From Treponemataceae bacterium (GTDB lineage Bacteria > Spirochaetota > Spirochaetia > Treponematales > Treponemataceae): a stretch of DNA of 64,000 nucleotides. The position numbers and the translations under genes are program-made. The notes under the pieces were generated by a model. That model saw only the letters and a list, made by a program, of their open reading frames with translations, was not told the DNA's origin and did no database searches. Of the stretch, positions 41,848-50,878 are shown one piece after another (the first letter of the stretch is position 1; each line of letters starts with the position of its first letter). The DNA lies in NCBI GenBank assembly GCA_024402435.1, contig JAKSTU010000011.1, positions 1 through 64,000 of the forward strand. The letters run 5' to 3'.

Positions 41848-42450
41848 ATGGATATACAGGAATGGCTTTACAGCGACGTTGTTAAAGATCACTTCATGAA
41901 CCCGAAAAATGTTCTGATGGAAGATGAATCCGCATGGCCTTGTGACGGACGCGGAATTGTGGGAAACATAAAATGCGGTGACCAGATGCTTATTCTGATC
42001 CGCGTAAAAGATGACAGAATCACTGACTGCCGCTGGAAGACATACGGCTGTGCAAGTGCAATCGCATCAACATCAATTCTGTCTGAAGCAATCAAAGGAA
42101 TGCCGCTTGACGAAGCATACCGTCTTAAACCGCAGGACATTGTCGCCCGTCTTGGCGGACTTCCGGAAAACAAAATCCATTGTTCCGTATTGGGTGACAA
42201 AGCCCTGAGAGCCGCAATTGACGATTATCTTGCAAAAAACAACAAACCGTCTCTTGCGGGCACAGAAGAAGTTGAAGTTATCTGTACTTGTCTTAATGTT
42301 ACTGACAAAGACCTGGAAGAAGCATACAAAGACGGCGCCCGCACATGGGAAGACCTGCAGTCACGGACAAAGATCGGCAGTGCATGCGGCGGATGCAAAA
42401 ACCGTGCAATGGAAAAAATGCACGAACTTGAGCACCTTTACGGGGAATAA
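41848..42450 (+). CDS. nifU: Iron-sulfur cluster scaffold NifU (IscU plus BFD-like domain)
   Basis: The 200-residue protein has an IscU-type scaffold domain with cysteines 43, 68 and 112, and a C-terminal BFD-like [2Fe-2S] domain with Cys146, Cys148, Cys180 and Cys183. The C-terminal Nfu domain of full-length NifU is absent. AGGAGG precedes the ATG. It receives sulfur from NifS. Its stop codon overlaps the ATG of the following MATE gene by one base, so the transporter is translationally coupled to it. Confidence 0.95.
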   Translation: MDIQEWLYSDVVKDHFMNPKNVLMEDESAWPCDGRGIVGNIKCGDQMLILIRVKDDRITDCRWKTYGCASAIASTSILSEAIKGMPLDEAYRLKPQDIVARLGGLPENKIHCSVLGDKALRAAIDDYLAKNNKPSLAGTEEVEVICTCLNVTDKDLEEAYKDGARTWEDLQSRTKIGSACGGCKNRAMEKMHELEHLYGE

Positions 42451-43787
42451 TGCGCGACAAGGAATTCGTTTCAAAACTTCTCAAAACTGCTCTGCCCATT
42501 ACACTGCAGAATCTGATGCTGGCTCTTGTGGCTGTGTCAGATTCTCTGATGCTGGGCAATCTTGAGCAGAACTTTATGGCGGCGGTAACGCTTGCCACTC
42601 AGATTCAGTTTATCCAGAACATGTTCATGAGTGCCACTGTGGAATCAAGTGCGATTCTCGGTGCCCAGTACTGGGGAAAAGGTGACCGTCAGTCTCTCAA
42701 CAGCATTTTCTGTACAACATTCAAAATATGCGGCGGAATCGGTCTCTTGACTTTTGCCGGCTGTGTCTTTGCACCAAGAGCACTCATGCTGATTTTTACG
42801 GACGAAGAAGTACTTGTAAAAATCGGTGTGGAATATCTGCAGATTGCCGGCTGGTCTTATCTGCTTACAGGGTTTTCCCAGTGTTATCTTGCAATAATGA
42901 AGATTACGGATCATCCGGATTCTACTGCAAAAATCAGTTCTTTTGCCGTAATTCTGAACATTGTTCTGAATGCAGTTTTTATTTTCGGACTTTTCGGTTT
43001 GCCGGCAATGGGCGTAAAAGGTGCTGCACTTGCAACTCTTGCAGCCCGCATTGTAGAACTGCTGCTTGCTGTGGGCATGTCCTACCGGAAAAACTACATT
43101 CACATACACTTCAGTGACATTCTCAAATCCCACAAGGAACTGCTGAGCGATTTCATGAAATGCTGGCTGCCTCTTCTTGGCGCTTGTCTTATGTGGGGCG
43201 TGGGCTTTACTTCATATACTGCTTTTATGGGACACTTGGGTACCGATGCGGCGGCCGCAAACTCAATCTGTGCGATTGTTCGTGACGTAATCTGCTGTCT
43301 GGGCAACGGACTTGCAAACGGCGGCGGCATTATCGTGGGGCATCAGCTTGGAGCAGGAAAACTGGAAAAAGGCAAGGAATATGGAATCCGTGTGATGAAG
43401 CTGGGTTTCTGGTGCGGCTTTATTTCCTGCGTTCTGATGTTTGCCTTTACTCCTGTGGCCCTAAACTTCATAAAACTGACGGAAGGTGCCGAAAAACTGC
43501 TTTACCAGATGATGGTTGTTATGGCAGTGTACATGATCGGCCGTTCTGTAAACACTGTAATCATAAACGGGATTTTTGCCGCCGGAGGAGACACAATGTT
43601 CGACATGTACAGTCTTGCTGTGTGCATGTGGGGAATTGCGGTTCCGCTTGCGGCACTTGGAACTTTTGTCTTCCACTGGCCTGTGGTAATCGTTTATGGC
43701 TGCACTTGTCTTGATGAAGTGGGCAAAATCCCGTGGGTTATGTTTCACTTCAAAAAGTACAAGTGGGTAAAGGATCTGACCCGATAA
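42450..43787 (+). CDS. MATE family efflux transporter
   Basis: A 445-residue membrane protein with about 12 segments. MATE features include TLQNLMLALVAVSDSLMLGNLEQ, the NGLANGGGIIVGHQLGAGKLEKG segment (shown in part), and IINGIFAAGGDTMFDMY. It starts at the last base of the nifU stop codon (TAATG), so its translation depends on nifU. It is not a close duplicate of the MATE gene at 39084. The substrate is unknown; the coupling to Fe-S genes is notable. Confidence 0.92.
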   Translation: MRDKEFVSKLLKTALPITLQNLMLALVAVSDSLMLGNLEQNFMAAVTLATQIQFIQNMFMSATVESSAILGAQYWGKGDRQSLNSIFCTTFKICGGIGLLTFAGCVFAPRALMLIFTDEEVLVKIGVEYLQIAGWSYLLTGFSQCYLAIMKITDHPDSTAKISSFAVILNIVLNAVFIFGLFGLPAMGVKGAALATLAARIVELLLAVGMSYRKNYIHIHFSDILKSHKELLSDFMKCWLPLLGACLMWGVGFTSYTAFMGHLGTDAAAANSICAIVRDVICCLGNGLANGGGIIVGHQLGAGKLEKGKEYGIRVMKLGFWCGFISCVLMFAFTPVALNFIKLTEGAEKLLYQMMVVMAVYMIGRSVNTVIINGIFAAGGDTMFDMYSLAVCMWGIAVPLAALGTFVFHWPVVIVYGCTCLDEVGKIPWVMFHFKKYKWVKDLTR

Positions 43788-43857
43788 AACGACTGGCTTT
43801 TTGCAGTGCCAAAGGCAGGTCAGATCCGTCTGCCGACTCCGGATGGTCAGAATCTGA

Positions 43858-46779
43858 TTATCTTATGCCGAAAATGTCGGGCAGGTTTACGTTTGCCATA
43901 TCACATTTGACGGTCAGGTAAAAGTGTGTCTTGCTGAAGTCAAGGTCAAACAGGGCGTTGACTTCGCTGACCACACCCATGAGCACTTTGTACTTCCACT
44001 GATCAAGTCCTATTTCATAACCGACGTAGGTGGGCGCAGTAAAGAACGGAACTGTTTTTTCCACATTAAGGAATGTTCCGTTGTCAGGTGTTGCCTGTCC
44101 TTTTGTGTTTTTTCCGAATTTTACCTGTGTTTCTGCAAACAGTCTGTTCAAAGAACCGTCGAATCTTGTGTCGTAGGACAGTGCAATAATCAGGTTTCCG
44201 GGATAAAGGCACGAAGTTGATTCGGCCTTAAGGTCAAAAGAGTTTAGCGGAATAATTGCGTCTGAAGGCAGATCATACCAGCGTCCGCGGAGGTTTGCAG
44301 AAAAACCGCCGTCTGCTGTAATCCGGGTAACGGTAGCTGTTCCCTGGGCCAGCAATGCGGCAAGGTTTATGTTCGGCTGCCATGTGAAAACGCCCTGCAT
44401 AGAGCCTTGGATATTCCATCCTTTATAATTGCTCTCTTCCTGGTATTTTCCTGCGTCAATACCTGCAACTGCCCATGTGCTGAATTCATAAGGAACCGGA
44501 GCATTCAGGGCAAATTCTTTTGAATCCTGCCGGTTAGCACTTAAGTTTCCTCCGAAAACCAGTCCGAAATGATATTCTTCCTGATATTTTATGATTGAAT
44601 AAAGAGGCAATGACCAGTTCAGCATCAGTCCGTTGTATTCCGTGAATTTGTAGTTGTCAGAAGTTGTGTTGAGAATGCGGTACAAATCAGCAACAAAAAG
44701 TGATGTTCCTGCGTATTTTGTGTAGAGAAGGTTTCCTGCAATCTGATTCAAAGAGGGATAGTAGATAAGATCCGCTTCTGCCCAGCAACCGCGGCTGTCT
44801 GCCTGAAGTGCACGGCTCATTCCGAAAGCGCCTGCTCCGAAACCGAAGTACAAGTCCTCATTTTTGCCCGAAAGCAGTGAAAACTCCGGAATTGCAACAG
44901 CAAGAACCGGCAGGTCCCAGTATCGTTTTTCATCGGAAAGAACAGTCTTTATGCCGGCTGCTTCGTTTGCGGTAACTTTGTCAAAGGCTTCGTTTGCTAA
45001 AGTGCTTGACTCAACGGGTCGCTTTTCAAAAATCGGGATATCTTTTACATATGGTACAAAGTCTGGGTAGTCGTTGATTTTGTCTCCGAAGGTGATGATT
45101 TTTCCGGGCATTGACGGGCCTTCGTAATCTGGAACAACGCCCCATTCTTCTGCAGGCTTTGTTTTTATTACCCAACCGGTTGTGGAATAGGAACTGTACC
45201 AGATGATTCTGTCATTTTTGTATGCCCATACTGCGCCGACCGGATCTGCAACAACAGGTTCAAGTTCGGACCCGTCTGCATTGCATTCCCAAACTTCAAG
45301 ACGTCCTCGCTGGTTTGATGAAAAAGTGATTTTGTCCCCGAGAAATGCAGGATACCCCGGATCCATGATTTCTTCAGGGTTTGCGTCCGGGGAAACATGA
45401 TTGTAGACAGGAGTCAATGTTCCGCTGGAATCAAGGACCACAACTTCTGCATGGGTTCCGTCTGCTTCAAGGCATACCAGTTTTGATCCGTCTGCATTCA
45501 GGGACGGAGAAACGTAATCAATGCCGCTTTTTTCAAGAAGCACTGACCAGCTGCCGTCTTCAAGAGAAACTTCGACAATCCGGTAGTGACCTTTGTTGAC
45601 CTGTGCAGCAACAAGGCGTTTTCCGTCGCGGCTCAGTGCGGGGCTGAAAAAACTGGTTCCCTGTGTAAGCTGTACAAGGCCTGTTTCTTCTGTCCAAGTG
45701 TAAAGATCAGATACAGTTTTCTGGCCGGGCTGGTTGTGCAGAACAAAGGTCTGAAGTGAAGCAACAGCAAGACCGTTTTCTGAAAAAGCGGGAATGTCAG
45801 CGAAATTGCCTTCAAAAAGGACTGTCTCCTCATCTGTTGCAGGATCGTAGCAGACTGCTGCCTGACCGTCATAACTTGAGCGGAATGCGAGAATACTGTT
45901 GTCATCTTTGATAAGTGGCTTAGGCATGTAGTCTGTATATGCAACATGAGGTGTTACGGTGATTCCTTCGGGAATGAGGCGCTCTTTGTTGTAACGTTTG
46001 TCCAGAGATTTCCGCACGTCATTGTAGATTACTTCGGGATCTTCTCCTGTAACGGTTCTGACAGCTTCTCCCCATGAGTCAAAATATCCGCGGTTACGCT
46101 CAATGTCTGCAAGAGTGCTTATACCCCAGCGGTCAACAATGCTGCGGAGTGTAACGTATCCCAAAATGTAAATCATGGATCCGTCGGTTGCTTCCAAGTA
46201 GTCGATGAAGCCGTTTTCCATTGCAGGGGCTTTGTAGTAAAGCTCGAAATATGGGCTTCGTCCACGTCCGCCTGCTGTAAGTTCAGTTTCAAGAACTGTT
46301 GTGAGTCCTTCAAGTGAAACGCCTTCAAGAATTGTTGTGTCCAATGCGGCCCAGATGCTTCCAAGATATTGGAGCCATGAAGGATATTTTCCTTCAAAGT
46401 TTCCGTTCGCGATATGAATCAGTTCGTGGGTAAAGAAAAGTTCGTGCCAGTCTGTACGGAATCCGAATTCAGGAGATGCCATGGGTGTGTCGAAAAATGC
46501 CATGTAATATGAATTGAACATGGTAAAGGCATTTATTATGTCTGCGCCTGTGGTGATTGTGACTGTAGTTTTCTCCTGTGGAAATGCGTAGACTTTTGCA
46601 ACATTTGCCCAGGCTTTTTCTGCCACGGCAGCAAATGCTTCTGCCGTTTCCCGGCCGGAATCGTCATAGACAAAGACAAAATGTTCTGTTTCTGCCTGCC
46701 AGTATCCGTTGAACTTTTCTGCTCCGAAAAGGGATGTTGCAAGAAAAACTGCGGCAATGATGAAAAAGATTTTTTTCAT
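43858..46779 (-). CDS. Peptidase-MA-like/TolB-type beta-propeller protein, exported
   Basis: A 973-residue protein starting MKKIFFIIAAVFLATSLFG, a signal peptide, at ATG 46779 with GGGAG upstream. Near residue 118 is FTHELIH, a zinc-metallopeptidase HExxH motif in a gluzincin-like context, with possible distal Glu in the TTILEGVSLEG segment. From about 280 to 560 are TolB/PD40-like propeller repeats (for example FSPALSRDGKRLVA, YVSPSLNADGSKLV). The C-terminal 300 residues are beta-rich and aromatic, like an outer-membrane barrel or surface domain. Whether it is a protease or a binding platform is unknown. Confidence 0.7.
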   Translation of the reverse strand: MKKIFFIIAAVFLATSLFGAEKFNGYWQAETEHFVFVYDDSGRETAEAFAAVAEKAWANVAKVYAFPQEKTTVTITTGADIINAFTMFNSYYMAFFDTPMASPEFGFRTDWHELFFTHELIHIANGNFEGKYPSWLQYLGSIWAALDTTILEGVSLEGLTTVLETELTAGGRGRSPYFELYYKAPAMENGFIDYLEATDGSMIYILGYVTLRSIVDRWGISTLADIERNRGYFDSWGEAVRTVTGEDPEVIYNDVRKSLDKRYNKERLIPEGITVTPHVAYTDYMPKPLIKDDNSILAFRSSYDGQAAVCYDPATDEETVLFEGNFADIPAFSENGLAVASLQTFVLHNQPGQKTVSDLYTWTEETGLVQLTQGTSFFSPALSRDGKRLVAAQVNKGHYRIVEVSLEDGSWSVLLEKSGIDYVSPSLNADGSKLVCLEADGTHAEVVVLDSSGTLTPVYNHVSPDANPEEIMDPGYPAFLGDKITFSSNQRGRLEVWECNADGSELEPVVADPVGAVWAYKNDRIIWYSSYSTTGWVIKTKPAEEWGVVPDYEGPSMPGKIITFGDKINDYPDFVPYVKDIPIFEKRPVESSTLANEAFDKVTANEAAGIKTVLSDEKRYWDLPVLAVAIPEFSLLSGKNEDLYFGFGAGAFGMSRALQADSRGCWAEADLIYYPSLNQIAGNLLYTKYAGTSLFVADLYRILNTTSDNYKFTEYNGLMLNWSLPLYSIIKYQEEYHFGLVFGGNLSANRQDSKEFALNAPVPYEFSTWAVAGIDAGKYQEESNYKGWNIQGSMQGVFTWQPNINLAALLAQGTATVTRITADGGFSANLRGRWYDLPSDAIIPLNSFDLKAESTSCLYPGNLIIALSYDTRFDGSLNRLFAETQVKFGKNTKGQATPDNGTFLNVEKTVPFFTAPTYVGYEIGLDQWKYKVLMGVVSEVNALFDLDFSKTHFYLTVKCDMANVNLPDIFGIR

Positions 46780-46925
46780 TGTTACTCCCATTTATAAAAA
46801 TGTTCAGCTAAGTTTCGTGGAATGGGCAGAATGTGTCAATAAAGGAAAAAACTTGGAAAAATCGAAAAAAGATGACGAAAGTGTCATACTGTTTTATAAT
46901 GCGGAAAGATGGAGAGACTTTAGCA

Positions 46926-47402
46926 ATGTTCAGACCAATCAGAAGAAAGACCAAAGAAATCGCTGCAGAATCGGCAGAAAAACTTCTGGAAGAATCCAGA
47001 CGGGGCGTACTTGCAGTAAACGGGGACAACGGTTATCCCTATGCGGTTCCAATCAATTACAGTTACGACAAAACTTCAGGAAGAATATATTTTCACGGTG
47101 CGCGGGCAGGCCACAAATTTGATTCGATCAAAGCGGATCCGAAAGTTTGCTTTACTGTTTACGGCAATGAAACCGTCAAGGCCGAAACCTGGGCACCTTT
47201 TATGCAGAGCGTGGTGGTTTTCGGAAAATGCCGTCTTATCGAAGATCAGGACAAAGCGCTTGAACTCTGCAAGAAAATGGCAATGAAATATTATCCGGAT
47301 GAAAAAACAGCAGATGAAGAAATTCAGTCATCGGGAAAAGCCGTACAGATGTTTGAAATAGAAATTGAACACATGAGCGGCAAAGAAATTCAGGAAAAAT
47401 AG
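46926..47402 (+). CDS. Pyridoxamine 5'-phosphate oxidase-family flavoprotein (NimA-like)
   Basis: A 158-residue split-barrel protein beginning MFRPIRRKTKEI. The NimA/PNPOx-like pattern is visible in GVLAVNGDNGYPYAVPINYSY and FHGARAGHKFDSIK, and VFGKCRLIED. Such proteins bind FMN or F420 and include 5-nitroimidazole reductases and uncharacterised oxidoreductases. ATG 46926 is chosen since longer in-frame starts are not conserved-looking. It opens a cluster of small metabolic genes on the plus strand. Confidence 0.85.
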   Translation: MFRPIRRKTKEIAAESAEKLLEESRRGVLAVNGDNGYPYAVPINYSYDKTSGRIYFHGARAGHKFDSIKADPKVCFTVYGNETVKAETWAPFMQSVVVFGKCRLIEDQDKALELCKKMAMKYYPDEKTADEEIQSSGKAVQMFEIEIEHMSGKEIQEK

Positions 47403-47440
47403 AAAAGGTAGAAAATTGAAGATAATTAAGGAAGAAAATT

Positions 47441-47659
47441 ATGGAGATCGTTGACACAAGAGAAGGATTCTTCTTCAAACTTTCCGGAAATAAAACTTTT
47501 GCAGTTTCTGCTGATGATGCCACAGCGGCTTTTTGTCCGTTCTGCTATAACAGAATCAGTTTTTCAGATGACAGATGCGGATTCTGCGGCAAGAACATTC
47601 CTGAAATCATTTATTTTCATGGCGATGATCAGACTTGGATTGCATCGGGCAATGAATAA
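47441..47659 (+). CDS. Small zinc-ribbon protein, 72 aa
   Basis: The protein carries two CxxC pairs (CPFC and CGFC) about 14 residues apart, a rubredoxin-type zinc knuckle. It has no membrane segment. GGAAG precedes the ATG. It lies between the PNPOx-like and metallo-hydrolase genes and may belong to the same transcript. Function unknown. Confidence 0.65.
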   Translation: MEIVDTREGFFFKLSGNKTFAVSADDATAAFCPFCYNRISFSDDRCGFCGKNIPEIIYFHGDDQTWIASGNE

Positions 47660-47708
47660 GAGGTGAAGTTGTTTTGCTGTTTTCACTTTTTTTTAGGAAG
47701 ACATGATT

Positions 47709-48389
47709 ATGGAAAAAATCGAAGTAAAAGAAATACGGAAAAATTTGTATGCGATTGAAGATCCTGGAGTCAGGGAATTTTTTGTTGTGGGAAAAGACAA
47801 AGTTCTGCTTTTTGATACAGGTTTCGGCAAATATCCGCTTGGAGAGATAATCAGAAAATATTCGGATCTTTCCGTTGAAGTCGCACTAACTCACGGACAC
47901 ATTGATCATATAAGCGGGCTTAAGGAATTCGGCTCCTGTTATGTTACGGAAAAAGATGCTCCGATGCTTCCGCCTGGAATTCAGACCAGATTCATCAAAG
48001 ACGGTGATGAACTTTCCTGCGGAGACTACACTTTTGAAGTTGTGGAAATTCCCGGGCACACGGAAGGAAGCGTGGTTTTTCTTGACAAAGCAGAAAAAAT
48101 AATGATCGGTGGAGACAGCATTCAGCCTGGCCCTATTTTTATGTTCGGGGATGTAAAGAAGTTTGACGATTACATTGCCAGCATGGAAAAACTTTGGGGA
48201 CTCAGGGATTTTATCAGCGAGATTTATCCTGCACACAATGCGGATGTTGTGGGCCCTGAATTCATCAGATTATGCATTGAAGACGCAGAATCATTTGTTG
48301 CAGGCAAACTTGTGGCAGAAGAGATTCCGATGATGGGAGAAATGAAAAAAATATACAAAGGAAAAAACGTTTCGTTTCTTGCCGACTGA
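47709..48389 (+). CDS. Metallo-beta-lactamase fold hydrolase
   Basis: The 226-residue protein has the MBL metal motif THGHIDH, then PGHTEG and GGDSIQ, and a final His in YPAHNAD, so a binuclear metal site is complete. It resembles glyoxalase II-like hydrolases; substrate unknown. An AGGAAG site favours the ATG at 47709 over one at 47703. Confidence 0.87.
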   Translation: MEKIEVKEIRKNLYAIEDPGVREFFVVGKDKVLLFDTGFGKYPLGEIIRKYSDLSVEVALTHGHIDHISGLKEFGSCYVTEKDAPMLPPGIQTRFIKDGDELSCGDYTFEVVEIPGHTEGSVVFLDKAEKIMIGGDSIQPGPIFMFGDVKKFDDYIASMEKLWGLRDFISEIYPAHNADVVGPEFIRLCIEDAESFVAGKLVAEEIPMMGEMKKIYKGKNVSFLAD

Positions 48390-48457
48390 TTCAGAACAAT
48401 GCGTTTTGTCTTGCCATCCGCGGCTTGCGGTTACACTGAGTTTTGAAGGGGAGGAAT

Positions 48458-48946
48458 ATGATAAACCTTATAAAGGACATTTTTGATTACGATCCTGACG
48501 GAAAGAACATTCATCATCTTATGGCTGTTTATTCTTACAGTGGACTTATTGCCGGAATGGAACACCTTGATGAACACACGGTGTATATTACGGAACTTGC
48601 CGCTTTGCTTCACGACATAGGAATAAAGGTTTCAAAAGAAAAGTACGGAGATTCCAAGCCGGAGCATCAGGAAAAAGAAGGACCTGAAGTTGCCCGGAAT
48701 CTGCTTTCTGAATACGATTTGCCTGAAGAAGACGTAGAGCGCATCTGCTTTATCATCGGTCATCATCATACATATTCTGCAATTGACGGCATTGATTTTC
48801 TGATTGTTGTGGAAGCGGATTACATCGTCAACCTGATGGAAGGATTCTGCAGCAGAGATTCTTTGCCTGAAATGAAGGAAAATGTTTTCAAGACAGAAAG
48901 CGGAAAATACATTCTTGAACAGATGTTTGAAAAATCTGGAATGTAG
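48458..48946 (+). CDS. HD domain phosphohydrolase
   Basis: The 162-residue protein starts MINLIKDIFDYD after GGGGAGG. HD-domain features are the His in HHLMAVYSYSG, the HD pair in ALLHDIGIK and HHHTYS. The superfamily hydrolyses phosphate esters, commonly nucleotides. The substrate is unknown. Confidence 0.85.
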   Translation: MINLIKDIFDYDPDGKNIHHLMAVYSYSGLIAGMEHLDEHTVYITELAALLHDIGIKVSKEKYGDSKPEHQEKEGPEVARNLLSEYDLPEEDVERICFIIGHHHTYSAIDGIDFLIVVEADYIVNLMEGFCSRDSLPEMKENVFKTESGKYILEQMFEKSGM

Positions 48947-48994
48947 ATTATCAACTGTGTCAGAGAAGCCTGGCTTTCAGGCAAAAGGAAAAAA

Positions 48995-49528
48995 ATGACA
49001 ATAGCGGTTTATTGCGGTTCCGGCTGCGGAAATGATCCCTGTTTTCAGAAGGCGGCAGAATCTTTGGGACGTTGGATAGGTGAGTGCGGTCATTCACTTG
49101 TGTACGGCGGCGGTGAGTCAGGCCTTATGGGACTTGTTGCAAAAAATGCAAAAAATTCCGGCGCAAAAGTGACAGGCGTAATTCCCTCTGATGTGGAATT
49201 CATCCGTTCAAGACCACAGCCTTATTGCGACGAAACTGTTTTTACCGAGAACATGGGGCTTAGAAAGCAGAAAATGTTTGAACTTGCGGACTGTTTTGTT
49301 GCGCTCCCCGGTGGAATCGGCACAGTGGATGAAATTTCCGAAGTTATCACTCTTACAAAAATCGGAGTTTTCAACAAAAAATCCGTGCTGTTCAATACAA
49401 AGGGATTTTATGATCCTTTCAGAACATTGCTTCAAAAAATGTGCGAATCTGGTTTTCTTAAGCCTGAAGAAATTGAGCACGTCCTCTTTTCTGACAATCT
49501 TGAAGAAATCGGTCGCTGGCTTGCATGA
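48995..49528 (+). CDS. LOG family protein (nucleoside 5'-monophosphate phosphoribohydrolase-like)
   Basis: A 177-residue Rossmann-fold protein with the LOG signature PGGIGTVDEI and the glycine-rich VYGGGESGLMG. Often misnamed lysine decarboxylase; characterised relatives hydrolyse AMP-like nucleotides or cytokinin ribotides to free base and ribose-5-phosphate. An AAAGGAA site precedes the ATG. It is the last plus-strand gene of the small metabolic cluster. Confidence 0.88.
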   Translation: MTIAVYCGSGCGNDPCFQKAAESLGRWIGECGHSLVYGGGESGLMGLVAKNAKNSGAKVTGVIPSDVEFIRSRPQPYCDETVFTENMGLRKQKMFELADCFVALPGGIGTVDEISEVITLTKIGVFNKKSVLFNTKGFYDPFRTLLQKMCESGFLKPEEIEHVLFSDNLEEIGRWLA

Positions 49529-49626
49529 TTTTGTGCGATTGCTGAGAGCCAGCCGGCCTGCATGATTTGCTGCCGGCAAAAAATTGTCTCCAGTCTGAAA
49601 GCGCCGGCCGCGGAAAACCGGTTCTG

Positions 49627-50556
49627 TCAGCGCAGAATACTGATTCCGCAGAAAATCACCAGCGAAATGATTATTTCAAGACTCAGAAAGCCGGATGTGA
49701 ATTCTACTGCCTTGCGGTCTGTTGCATACATGCTCAGCAGAAAAGAAGTGGGTACGAAGAAATATACAAGAAGTGCAGTCTTCATGTCCGGTGAAAGTCC
49801 GATGGTTGCCGCAATGAAGGAAAGCACTGCAACACAGAGAACAATCTGGAGTCCGTATCTGAAAACTGCAAGTTTGAGTCCCTTTGCCAATACTGAAAAA
49901 TCAAAAACAAGACCGGAACCGATGCAGATAAGAATGATCGGTGAAAGGGGCTGAATGAAAAAGTTCGTTACTTTTGTGTAAAGCCCGGCACAGATTGAGC
50001 TGTCAATCATGTCGCCAAGATGGAATGCGGCCCCGGCAAAACCGAGAACTACGGAAATAATCAGGGGATTTGTGGCTATTGAAACCGCAATCTCCTTTCG
50101 GGAAAGCTTCTGACCTGCAAGCATTTTCAAGCCCGTTGCCATTATTGTAAAACAGAACACACCGCTGAAAATGTCCATGGAAACAATGCTGAACATGGCT
50201 TCACTTTTCTGGCCTACAAGAAGTGCAATGAGAGCCCAGCCGAAAAGTCCGCCTTCCCAGGTGGTCATGGCATAGGGAACGTAGCCGTTTATGTCTGACG
50301 GGAAAAAGCGTTTGAAAAGAAAACCTGCTCCAAAAGCCGCAAAAAGCATGAACAGTTCTATTGCAATCAGCACAAGGGAGTCTTTTGTAAAATTGCCGTG
50401 AATCAGGGTGTCAAAAGCAAGGACCGGAAGAAAGACATTTGTGGAAAGGCTTTTGAGACATGCAATGCCTTTGTCGGAAAGAATGTTCATGGAACGAAGC
50501 AGTTTGCCCAAAGCAATCATCAGAAAAACCGGAATTACCGTCTCAAGAATCGTCAT
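49627..50556 (-). CDS. AEC family transporter
   Basis: A 309-residue protein with about ten hydrophobic segments in the auxin efflux carrier (AEC) pattern. It begins MTILETVIPVFLMIALGKLL and has the VLPVLAF-like and PLSPIILICIGSGL segments of the family. Bacterial members transport malate, malonate or amino acids; the substrate is unknown here. It converges with the LOG gene. Confidence 0.87.
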   Translation of the reverse strand: MTILETVIPVFLMIALGKLLRSMNILSDKGIACLKSLSTNVFLPVLAFDTLIHGNFTKDSLVLIAIELFMLFAAFGAGFLFKRFFPSDINGYVPYAMTTWEGGLFGWALIALLVGQKSEAMFSIVSMDIFSGVFCFTIMATGLKMLAGQKLSRKEIAVSIATNPLIISVVLGFAGAAFHLGDMIDSSICAGLYTKVTNFFIQPLSPIILICIGSGLVFDFSVLAKGLKLAVFRYGLQIVLCVAVLSFIAATIGLSPDMKTALLVYFFVPTSFLLSMYATDRKAVEFTSGFLSLEIIISLVIFCGISILR

Positions 50557-50649
50557 AAAAACCGCCTTGAATTTAATGGAAGAATCATTTGTTGCGAATC
50601 CCGAATTTAACGGATTTTATTCATGAAAGCAAGTAAATCAGACTGACTG

Positions 50650-50818
50650 TTTTTCAGGGGGTTCCGGCGCAACCTGCGGTTGCTTCGCGAGTTTGCACAG
50701 CCAACTCGCGACGTCGGGCCATGCGGTGTTCCGCTTCCGCTTCAAAGTCCTCAGTCGCTACGCTCCTTCCGGGCTTCGGCTTCGCCGCACCTTCTGTCCC
50801 TAACCCGGTTTCTGTTCA
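50650..50818. repeat. GC-rich intergenic segment with repeat-like motifs
   Basis: In the 322-bp gap before the HD gene, this stretch is GC-rich and contains short inverted motifs (TTCGCGAGTTTG / CAACTCGCGA near 50695-50710, and GTCGCTACGCTCC which is related to the GTAGCGACGC motif at 53005). No open frame with a start and ribosome binding site is present. Confidence 0.45.
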
Positions 50819-50843
50819 AGTTTTTATTTCTGTTTTCGCAAAT

Positions 50844-50872
50844 TTGCGCGCCTTCCGTCTTTGAAGTATAAT
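50844..50872 (+). promoter_or_regulatory. Leaderless-type promoter of the HD phosphohydrolase gene
   Basis: TTGCGC (50844-50849), 17-nt spacer and consensus TATAAT (50867-50872) end six bases before ATG 50879. Confidence 0.65.
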
Positions 50873-50878
50873 TCCCTC

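Noticed and set aside
50650..50878. Coding potential in the GC-rich gap before the HD phosphohydrolase
   Set aside because: The only frame is short, without ribosome binding site, and consists of repeat-like sequence.
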